Below, piece after piece: positions 23,301-35,300 of a stretch of DNA of 64,000 nt. Position 1 is the stretch's first letter; each line of letters opens with the position of its first letter. Origin of the DNA: Ciona savignyi (taxonomy: Eukaryota; Chordata; Ascidiacea; Phlebobranchia; Cionidae). The DNA is taken from positions 1,199,238 to 1,263,237 of the forward strand of contig CH003046.1 in the NCBI GenBank assembly GCA_000149265.1, read 5' to 3'. The notes below the pieces were generated by a model. It ran no database searches. It worked only from the letters and a program-made list of their open reading frames with translations, and was not told where the DNA came from. Both the position numbers and the translations under genes were made by a program.

Positions 23301-26300
23301 CGGGATTTGACCACGAAGGGTAACTGTACCGGGATAAACGTAACTGACACGCCAAGTAAGTTAAAATCTGGAGTAAAACAAGCCTGACTCGCTGGGCATC
23401 ATGAACATTGATGTAAATATAATTAAAAGGTGCAAGTGGTTGGGACTATTGTTGTCGAATTATTTACGAACATCACGTTTCTCTCAAGATCCTATGTCAT
23501 TTAGTGGGGATGGGGATTGAAACAAGTTCACTGGCTAAATACCATTATCTTGTTTTCCCTGTTATCAGTTTAATTCATAAAATTTGTTTCTTTAATTATA
23601 ATAAACATCAGTAAACAGCAGTTGCTAAACAGAACGTTGAGAATGTTGGATACTATTCAATGTCCTATCAGAACACACTAGGCGACTAAGAATATGACGC
23701 GTAACGTACCGGACACCGCGTCGGTTATTCCACTCGCGTTATACGTTTTTCGTTTAAACTACCACAGTGAGTATAAAATTCGGAACATATTTAAGCGTAG
23801 TTCAGTCGGAATAACATTCGGCTATCTCCTGATTATCCACAACAACGTGTTGGGACAATAGGTTGTTGGATCGAAACCTTCTACTAGCTGGTCTGTTGTA
23901 TGTTTGTTTAAGGCACTTAATCGACGTTGTCTAAACCCAGTAGGTTCATGGGTTTAAATTAAAACTGAAAGAAGGGCTTTATAATACATAACATTGTAAT
24001 TTATCTGCGAACCCGACGGGTTACACGAGATAATCTAACGAATGTCCCGTGTTTTAGACACACATTGCTCTTTTCCTCATAGAGATAAAACGTAAATATC
24101 CACCTCACATAACTCCCTCACGGAGTTTATTATATGAATCCCCCCTGCCTCACCTCTTCTGAAATAAATACGAATACCCCGTTCACCCCAGGTCACCCAT
24201 GCACGGCCGAGCAATACAGATGCGCCAATGGTCAGTGCATTGGACTCCATGGTCACTGCGATGGACAGGACGATTGCGGGGACGGAAGTGACGAAACGAA
24301 TTGTCGTAAGTATTACTTCAGTAGTGTGTTTTGCAATGGCGCTGTTGCGTCATCAGTGGCGCGCTTAGGGATGTATATGGTTATAATCCTCCCATACCTA
24401 CAGCCGAGTATTCAGGCTGTGTGCAATGGCGCTCTTGTGTCATCAGTGGCGCGCTAAGAAATGTTTATAATACTCCCATACCCGCAGCCGAGTACGACGA
24501 ATGCATCCACGGAGAGTTCAGGTGCAAGAGCGGAATGTGTGTCAGCGATTCGTGGAGGTGTGATGGGGACAACGATTGCAACGATGGATCAGATGAACAG
24601 AACTGCGGTTTGTACAAAGATCCGTATTTAACCCTTGTTGCAAACTCAGATAAAACATTTGAACTAGTCTAAATTTTGTAAGTGGAATTTCAAAAGTTGT
24701 TTTGAACATATTCGGAGGCCGGGCATTGCCACGTGTCAACGGTCGAATTGTGTCATCTATTTTTGGTTGTTTTGTCTGTTGTCTGTGGTCGACCCTTCCA
24801 AACATAATCCTACTGTGCTGGTATCATCCACCCGACACTTGTACATGTTTCCGCTGCCACAGCTCGGCGGTTGAGCTGATTGCACGAGCACTGACACTCC
24901 TGCGGTACCCCGGCCTCCAAATATGTTCAAAACAACTTTTGAAATTCCACTAACGGAGGAGGTTACGACCGAGAATTTGGGGCCTAATGGCCCGTTAAGT
25001 TACTTAGTCACTCAGCCGTGCCACCCCTAGGGAATACTCCGGATATGTAGCGTTTTTTCGGCCAAGTTTTTAAGATTTATTTGCTTTAAAAACATTACTT
25101 TGTTTGTTGATTATTGCAATAGGAAGTTTATTGACGTCATTTCCAGCTGAGGAACCGGTGGGCTGTGACGATGATCAGTTTGAATGCTTCACCAGCAAAC
25201 GTTGCATACGAATGAGCTGGAGATGCGACGGCGAACCTGATTGCACGGATCGGAGCGACGAAGTTGAATGCGGTAAACGTTTTGCGGCATGCAGATTCCG
25301 TGACGCGCTTACTGATAACTCGACGTTCTACAGACACGTGTGGAAGCGGAATGCATCGGTGCAACAACGGGCAATGTATTGGGAGATTCAAAGTGTGCGA
25401 CGGGGTGGTGGATTGTCTCGATTTCTCGGATGAAAGTCCCAGCAGGGCGTGTAGTAAGTACCCCGCTATGTCCTAATGACTATCCAGTGCAAACCACTTC
25501 TACTCGCAGATGGATCGAACCTGCTACCCAGCAACTACACTTCGTGCGACGAAAGGAACGGGGGCTGCGAGCATACGTGTCGTACGTCATTGGGGGGTCG
25601 GGCGCAGTGCGTGTGCGCCAAAGGGTTCGAACTTGCTTCCGACCTTTCATCGTGTGAAGGTGGGTTTGTTGATCTTTGAATAAATTCCAATCTTACAATT
25701 TAACAAATGTTTTTTTGAAGTTCACCAAACTCGTGTTACTACGCCGTAAAATTTGTAAGATATGAGATTTTATCCCAGTGCTTGGGAAAACCTATGGGGC
25801 GTTATCACACAAGCAGACGTCAGATTACCTTCCCCATCATCGGGTTACCGGGGCTACTGTAGTGTATTGTGCATAATTGAGATGCTCTTTTAATTTTGGT
25901 GGAACCATTAATTCACGGGGTTCAGGCAATATCCGTCAAGTGCCTTGCCCAGGGATTTAACCGACTAGATATTGACTGGTTTCGATCCGCACTCGTTAGA
26001 TTTGTGGTCTAAAGCCCTATGAGCTATCCAACAAACTCTTCTTCTTGAAGATCTTCTTGATGTCGATTTGGTTAGTGAAAATAAGAACAAATATATCCGT
26101 TAACTTCTGTCGTTCCAGATCTCGATGAGTGCGCTGAAGAAGCGTCATGCAGCCAAATCTGCAACAACACGATCGGGAGTTTCGTTTGTTCCTGTTTGGC
26201 CGGGTATTCCCTCCGACCCGACGGGAGGACTTGCAAAGCGAGCGGTCCGGAGGCTGCGCTCCTCTTCACCAACCGCATCGACATCAAGAAGATTCTTCCG

Positions 26301-29300
26301 GATCGGTCGGAGTTCCGATCCGTCCTCCGGGACCTCGAGAACGCCATCGGATTAGGTGGGATTGTTGTTTTTATCCGACTGGGATTCACTGCGTTTATGC
26401 TGTAATTTCACACGAATACACGGAATACACATTGTTGCAAGGAAAATAGCATGACGGAACACACGAATACACGGAATACATAAGTCTACACCGTAGGTGT
26501 TATCGCATATTCTGGTTTTCTGCCGCACACCCCCCGCATTTAAAGTCTCAATGTGGAATCCTTTTCCACGTGGGTGGGAATCATCAAAGCATGCCGACCC
26601 AGGGAATCATTCATTGTTCGGTGGTGTTTTACTCGCAACGTGTATTTACCGAAAGTTCACGTTCGCCGCTGCTTTCTCTACGTCATTCGCGGCCGAAAAG
26701 TCTAGTTCCGCCCGATTTGCCTTAGATTATTTGCTGTGGAAACAAAAGTTTATTTCGTGTAAAGCCTCCGCGTAACTGGGTCAAGGTATCGCTGTGGCTT
26801 GTTTAGCTGGGAAGGTTCCGGGTCGCTTCGTTTGCACCACGGTCGTCTCGGGTTAAACCATTCGCTCGTTTGTGCTCGGGAAATGATTGTTTTCTCTCCT
26901 TTCTAGATTACCACATCGAAAAGGGACTGATGTTTTGGACTGACGTCACATTGGACCGCATTATGAGGTCATACGTGAATGGAAGTGGTGTCCAGCAGGT
27001 CGTTTCGTCGGGACTAGAAAGTCCAGGTCAGTTTTGTTGTGGTCGAATGGTACGGTCGTGTGGCCGAATGGTTACCGCAACCGATACATATACAGTCTTC
27101 TAAATAAAAACGGTCTTATTGACCAACTCTTAGGATAGGATAGGATATTTATGTTTATCCCCGTGAATGGGAAAACCCCAGGGGTTATCACACGGGCAAT
27201 CGTCAGATCACCTCGCGCCCATCGTCGGGTTACCGGAGCTATTGCAGTGTGTTGTATGTGATAGACACGTTCCTTCAATTTGGTAGAACCCATTAATCCG
27301 CTGGGTTCAGGCAATGTCCGTAAAGCGCCTTGCCCAAGGACACAACCGACTAGTTAGCGACCAGTTTCGCACCTGCATCCTTTCGATTGAAAGGCGACGC
27401 ACTTAACCGCTAGACCATCGGGCCGGACATCTCTTAATGGGTTCGAAAAAAAATTGTGGTCGAATGGCCAGCGCGACCGAGTCATATACCGCTGTATGTA
27501 TATATATATATATATATAATCGGTCTTAGTGATGAGCCCATCATAGCTTCGAAACTTAGCCCAATTAAAGAACTGTTGCCAAATGGTTAGCGCGACTGAT
27601 TTATGTACAATTCTCTATAAAATGACAGTTCGGAACCTATTACGAGGTTAATACCTTGTAAAAATAAAGTAAAAATTGCAGGCAAAGAACAGAAAGTAGA
27701 TTAATAACTTTCATTTTAAGTAATGAGACGGGAATGCTATATAAACAGATGTTTTTTCAGCTCAATAATTACACAGGAAATACGCATTTTCCGAAACATT
27801 TCAATGTGATGAATATCATTATTCTGGATATTTTATAATTTTTTTCTTGTGATGAATATCATTATTCTGGATATTTTATAATTTTTTTCTTGTGATGAAT
27901 ATCATTATTCTGGATATTTTATAAAAGTGACAAAAATATTTGCATGAAAGTTTGTTTTGTGGCATTCGCATCTTGCCGGTCAAACCTCCGGTAAAACCTA
28001 GCACAACCGCGAGCCACCCTATCATGGCCTTCGATCACTTGAGATAAACCTAATTCCACTTCAATGCGTGTCGCCATCGGCCGTGTGTTAACCCGACATC
28101 AACCGCGTCGTTGACAAAGATTCAATTGTACGAACCGTATCACCTCTGCGATAAAATCGCCAATTACTCTTGTTTGCTGCGTAGTTTGGGTAGAAGCTTC
28201 GGTGGAGGTGTTTCAACCCGCGAGTCATTTCACACCATTGTTGCGTCATAGTTCCGTTTCGTCGTTGTCAATCCGCATTGTTACGCAGGAGGGGTGGCGG
28301 TGGATTGGATCCATAACCTGCTGTATTGGACTGACTCCGGTACTTCGAGGGTGGAAGTATCGCATTTGGACGGATCATATAGGAAGGTGCTGGTGTGGGA
28401 CAATCTAGAGAAGCCCCGGGCGCTCGCGTTGCACCCGTTGCACAGGTGAGCCATTTCTAAGTTGATCGATTCTGACGATGTTAATACTTGAACAAAAACT
28501 GCAGAAACGACGGTGGGCGCGATGTAATCAGACGATTGTCCACCGTCCCTTGCAATTTTCATTTACGCAGATACAACATGAACATTATATTCTATTTTGG
28601 ATAGAAAGGACACATCCATCCACATTTCATTGACATACCACTTTATATTACGGAATATGCTTTATATTCAATCAATAGTTATCATAGCTTTATCCACCCA
28701 CCGTGTTGATATCATACTTCGTACAGTTTGATGTTCTGGACCGACTGGGGGGACAGTCCCCGATTAGAGAGCGCTGCAATGGACGGCAGCCAACGACACA
28801 CAGTGGCTTCAAGGAACTTGCACTGGCCGAATGGAATAACGATCGACTACACGCGCAACCAGATATATTGGGCGGATGCCAAGTATCATATCATCGAGAA
28901 AGCGAACTTGGACGGGGGGAACAGACGAGCTGTAATAAGCAGAGGTGAAATGAAGGGTTGTTTGTGATTACCTCAGCGTAAACCACCCGATCCCGATTAT
29001 TTTTTGTCGGTTTCGATTCTGCTTCCTGGTATAAATAGATCTTGGTTTAAATACAAAAAAACCTAAGACAACCAAATAAATGCATCCAAGCGAAAATTTA
29101 TTAAAACAGTAACATTGAAAAACTTAACCATTTCGGTCTGTATACACCAAACAAAATAAATATCTACACTTTTTTTATTATAATGTCAAATATAATCAAC
29201 TGCGCGGCACAAGTTAATACTATGAACATACGTTAGATAATGACGTCACTATTAAACGCATTGTACTTGTAATATTTCGCGAAATAGAAGCAGGTGCAAC

Positions 29301-32300
29301 ACACACGGTGCACAGGCTTATAGTAATTGAAGAATGTATCGCGAGGTCGCAAAAGCATGTAACAAACTACCCGTATAGTTTGACCACCGATATTTCGTTT
29401 TTTCTTCAAGGTTTACTTCATCCGTTTGGTGTCGCTATATTCGAGGACAAGTTGTACTGGACAGACTGGCAGAGCAAGAGTGTGAATAGCGCGAACAAAT
29501 TCACGGGGCGAGGAGCGAAGACGATTCGAAGTCGACTTCACTTCCCTATGGATATCCAGACTTACCATCCACTCAGACAGCCGAAAGGTAGCGTTGTTTA
29601 TTATTGGTGCTATTTGAATGAGTATTTTGTTAAAGTGGGTACGGTCGTGTGGCCGAATGGTTAACGCGACCGATACATATACCAACTGCAATACAAAAAC
29701 GGTCCGAGTAATGATCCCATCATGGGTTCGAAACTTGTCTCGGTAATTTTTTTTGTTAAAGTGACTCATTTATACACAATTTCCATACTAAAACTGCGAT
29801 GCGGCCGAGCCCATCAGGAGTTTAATACCAAGCCGATAAAAAATATACCATATAAACTATAAGATGTTCATGTTCATCTATATGGACAGGGAAACGCAAT
29901 TGTCAGATAACTTTATACCAAATGTTGGGCCGGCTACCGGAAATATTGTAGTGTGTTGAATATGATTTTGGCATTGGTAGTTTCTATTAACACATTAATC
30001 CACTTGGTTTATAAAATGTCCCCCTTGCCAAAGGACAATCGATTAGCTCACGGTTTGGTTTGATCCATAAACCATTCGTCGACGCCCCCATGCGCTACAA
30101 AGAGCTAACCGGCCGGATAGTGATGTGACCAAAACAACCCCCACAGATGTAAACAGGTGCGAGCGAAGCAACTGTAGTCACCTCTGTCTCCCACGACCCG
30201 GCGGGGTGACTTGTGCATGCCCCACTGGGTTCCGACGCGTCAACATCACCCACTGCGCCGAGAATATCGACCATTTCCTCGTTTTCACCCGGAAAACAGA
30301 CATTAGGTAACCACCCGCTTATTTTGCCGGATTTAGGGTTTATACCCTCGTAAATATGTGGGATTGTGCCAAGCTGATTAAATGTCTCAACAACAGACAG
30401 ACTGCAATAGCTCCGTTAACCCGACAGTAGACACGAGTTACCCGACCAAGGTGTCGGTCGGTAACTCGGTTGTCGCGGTAAATATTTAAATAATACACAG
30501 CACATTAAAATATCTCCGGTAATCTGACGATTGTCCGTGTGAGAACACCCCCTGGGTTTTGATATTCACATTATATGAAAATATGAAACACCTGGCCACT
30601 CTAGTACGGAAAACTATAGCCCTAATGCGTGCTTTGATCGCATAATTCACTTAAACGTTTCGACTAATTAAGGATGTACCTTCTGATTAGAAGCTTGAAT
30701 AGTATTTCGTGTTTTCTGTTAATTGAATATCCGACGCGCACGATTCAGCAATTAACACTCCCATCACCACCACCACATTACACAGGAGAATCTCGTTCGA
30801 CGGGTTAGAACGAGCGGATACAGTGTTGCCAGTTAAAAACCTGAAGAACGCCGTCGCGCTTGACTGGCACAGCCAACATCCTGGTCACATCTACTGGTCC
30901 GACGTGGGGAGAGACAGTATTAGCAGGGCAGAATGGGACGGAAGTAATGAAAAGGTGGGTGAGATTGAAACACCCCCCCCCTTCTGACCCTCATAACATG
31001 GCGCGGATATGCAGGTGATTGTGAGCAGTAGTTTAGACTCGCCCGCTGGACTTGCCGTGGATTGGATTACCAACAAGATATATTGGACCGAAGCTGGGAT
31101 CAATAGAATCGAAGTGGCGCTCTTAGACGGTTCAATGCGGTGTGTGCTGATCTGGACGGGTCTGGACCGGCCCAGGGCGATCGTGGTTCACCCAGCAACG
31201 GGGTAGGTACAATTGTGGAAGGGTGATTGGGGGGTTTTATATGCTGATGTGTTGCAGGCACATGATATGGACGGATTGGGGAACCGAACCGAAGATCGAA
31301 CGAGCGGGGATGGATGGGACGAATCGAACGACCTTGGTCTCATCCGGTCTAACTTGGCCAAATGGTGTTGCGATCGATTATCTAACGGACAGGTAGTTTT
31401 CCGCAACGCAAGTCGCAACGCACTTAATCTAACTACCTACGCTATGCAGGGTGTATTGGACAGACGCGGGGGCAAAGACAATCGAGTCGTGTGATCTGCA
31501 TGGCGCGAATAGACAGGTCGTTGTTGGTGACGATCTCCCCCACCCCTTTGGCATCACCATGGACGAGGACACCATCTACTGGACAGATTGGCAGTCCAAA
31601 TGCATCTCTAGCGCCGACAAGCGGACCGGGATGAACCGAAAGATCCTGCGAGAGAACCTGGAGTACCTGATGGACATTCGGTTCTACCACAACTCCCGAC
31701 CACAGTCCCCTAACCCATGCTCGGTACGGAATGGGGGATGCACCCATCTCTGCTTGCTCTCCCCCAACTTGGACGGGGTAAACGGGGGGGATATTCTGTC
31801 GACCCCATACCGATGCGCCTGCCCCACCGGACTCACACTCAGCCACGACCGTCACAAGTGCAACACGGAGATGAACAAGTGGGTCAATCAGTGCATGATG
31901 CATGGATTGTTAGACGGTACCGCTAAATACTACTGGATCGGATTAGGGTTGGGGTTAAAGTTAGTTCTGGTGTTGAGATTAGTGTTTGGGACAGGGTAAT
32001 AAGAATTACTTTCCATAGCAATCAGTGATCCAAGCGCTCCAAGCGCTCCTGTAGTATTTAGAGGCACTCGGTGTTAGATGGTCTGGGTAGTAAAGTCAGA
32101 ATGATAATTCAAATTGAGACGTTTGCGGAAAATTAACAGACTCAAAATGGAAAACATTACTTTTTCAAAAACGTCTTGAAATGATGTCTGGTGAAACGTC
32201 GAGTCACGTTACGCATCTGCATAATGCCTGGTTAGTTCGATCCGCTCTAACCGGCGCATGCCGCATGCGTTTTAACCGGATGCGTTCAATACGTCACAAT

Positions 32301-35300
32301 AATGCGGTCTATAAGGTTGTTGATGTCATTGCTTTGTATTGCTCGATACATAGTTTGCACAAGTCACGTATCCAACATTGCACACGTCACGTATCCAACA
32401 TTGCACACGTCACGTATTATACGTCATAGGTTCCTGGCGATCGCGCGTCGTACCGACATCCGGGTCATCTCACTTGACGTTCAATACTCGGCGGACGTCA
32501 AGCTGCCCATCCGTTCCTTCCTTGCTAACGTGGTGGATGTTGCCGTCGATCCCCGGGACGGTAAGCAGTACGTTGTGCGTCTGGCGGCCTCCGTGTAACG
32601 CTTGACGTGGCAGGTTACTTGTATTGGTCGGACATCGGATCGCACGAGATATCCCGAACACTCCTGATTGACCCTGCTGTCAGTGAGGCGGTTGTATCAT
32701 CAGGACTGGACATCGTGGAAGGGTTGGTGGTCGATCCAATTGGACGTTTACTCTACTGGACAGGTACGTTTTATGTGGAATGTCGAATTATATCTATATA
32801 TTGGCCGCTTAGCACACGGCAGCTTTTTTACCGGGACTAGTCTCGAATCCACGGTACCTCTAAATACTACAGGACCGCTTGAATCGCATAGAGCGCTTGA
32901 ATCGCTTGGGTCGCTTGGAGCGCTTGGATCGCTTACTATACTTCGTTTGTGATAGGGCTAGAATTACTTTTCATAGCAATCTAAGTGATCCAAGCGATCC
33001 AAGCGTTCCAAGCGATCCAAGCGGTCCAAGTGGTCTTGTAGTATTTAGATGCACTTCTCGAATCCACGATAGGCTTTAAATGTAACATTTATTAAACTAT
33101 CTGTGCTGTGTATGAATCGGTCGCGCTAATCATAACTGTTCGCAGACGACGGTCGCGATATAATTTCCGTGTCGAGTTTGGATGGCGCCCACCAGCGGGT
33201 CCTCGTTCACAATGACCTCGGCTCGCCGCGAGCCATAGCTCTGCACCAAGGAATCGGGTATGACGTACTGTTTTCCGCACTGTGTTCCGGTTGCCGCGCC
33301 GTACCAACCCTGCCATTCACCGCAGATACATGTACTGGACCGATTGGGGGAATAACCCATCAGCGAAGATCGAACGAGCGGGTATGGATGGCACTGACCG
33401 ATCGGTTATCGTATCTAGCGACCTCATCTGGCCGAATGGAATCACCATCGACCAAGAGCTCGGCTGGTTGATTTGGGGTGACGCGCAAACCGAGGTACAT
33501 GGTTGTCATCAACCATTTTGTTTACGTTTAATCTACTGTTGTTGTCTCCGTTGGTGGGACAACAAATGACGATATCATATAAGTCAATGTAAGATTGTCT
33601 CATGCTCACAGTCGAGTTACCAAAGATATTACGGTGTGACAAACATGTTTAAAGTTTCATTCGTCACATTAATCCACTGAGTTCAGGCAAAGTCCGCTAA
33701 GTGCCTTCCCCAAATACACAACCTACTTGCCAGCGGCTACTTTCGATGCTACAACCTTTCGGCTAGCTGTCCAACGAACTACAAGTCTATATAACCAGAC
33801 GTGCAATATTAACCCCATCAACAGAGAATTGAGCGGTCAGACTTACTGGGTGGGAATCGAACCATCATCCATTCGTCTTCCCCACATCCATACAGCATTA
33901 GCTGCCTTGATGGCTTTGTGTATTGGACGGACTGGGAGACGCGTAACGTAAGACGGATGGATCTGCACAATACGTCCGACGTACGGACGCTACGAGAGAA
34001 CATGCCAAGTATGATGGGCATGAAGGCCGTCTCTATGGAACCACCCGGACCGAATATGTGAGTTTGAGTTGATTGTTTGGATTTTCTAAATGTGGGTCAA
34101 GTTGTTTTTCTCGATTATGTGCTAAAGAAGATGCACCATTATTATTGTTATGCTAAAAGATACAGAAAAATACGACAAAACGCAATCGTTAATACAAGTC
34201 AATAAAATAACTGGAGAAAAGTATAAAGTCACATTGTAGACGCAATCCCAAAATCAAAATTAAATCCACTCACGTACACCATAACGGTTAATGCACCCTT
34301 GTACACCACCGTACATGAGAAGTCTTTAAAATCGTTTTATCACTGGCGCCTGCGACGCCTTTAAACCCCCGATCGCAAGGTGGTGTGGATACGTCTAGGT
34401 TATTTCCCTGGGGCGATACTTTTGTAATCGACTTTTTAAAACGCCATATTTCATGCGACACATGGTATAACCACCAACTGTGTATTTAACCACTGCGTCA
34501 TGAGATTCCTACACTAGTTATCCTACGATAACCGTGGGACAGTTCACACCCGCCTTATATAACGTAAATATGAATAACCCAATGTACAATTTATATAAAC
34601 TGTGGCTTCAATGTATTTCAATTATCCTAATGTCGCAGATGTGGCCTGAACAACGGTGGATGCAGTCACCTGTGTCTACGAAGCCCGACTGCCCGCATGG
34701 GCTACACGTGTGCTTGTCCGACCGGGATTCGGATCGGACGCGACGGGAAAACTTGCTCCGATCTCCCGGAAGAATATCTGCTCTTCACGACCCGTCTCTC
34801 CATCCGAAGGTTATCGTTGGAGGCGGATACGAATACTTACGTCGAGCTGCCTGTTGGCGACCTCGAAAACACAATTGCGTTGGATTACCATTATGGACGT
34901 CAAGTAAGCATTTAATACGTTTCCTCCTTTACCAGTCGCTAGCTAGCTTAGTCGGTTGTGTGGGCAATAAACTCAAAGGTTGTCGGACTTAATGGATCTA
35001 TTATTTGTATCTAAATTTAAAAAAAATGAGAATAAATATATGTACAATAGCTCCAGTAATGTAATGGTGGGCGCGAGGTAATCTGACAATTGCCAGTGTG
35101 TTAACGCTCCTTGCGTTTTCCCACTCATTGGGACAAACCTGCATATCCGATCCTCCTAACACCTCTTTCAGCTTCTCTTCTACACCGATGTCTACCTGGA
35201 TGTGATCAAGCGATCGAACTTGGACGGAACGAACTCTAAGACCATCGTGTCCCGGAAGTTGCAGACGACGGACGGGGTGGCTGTGGATTGGGTGGCGGAT

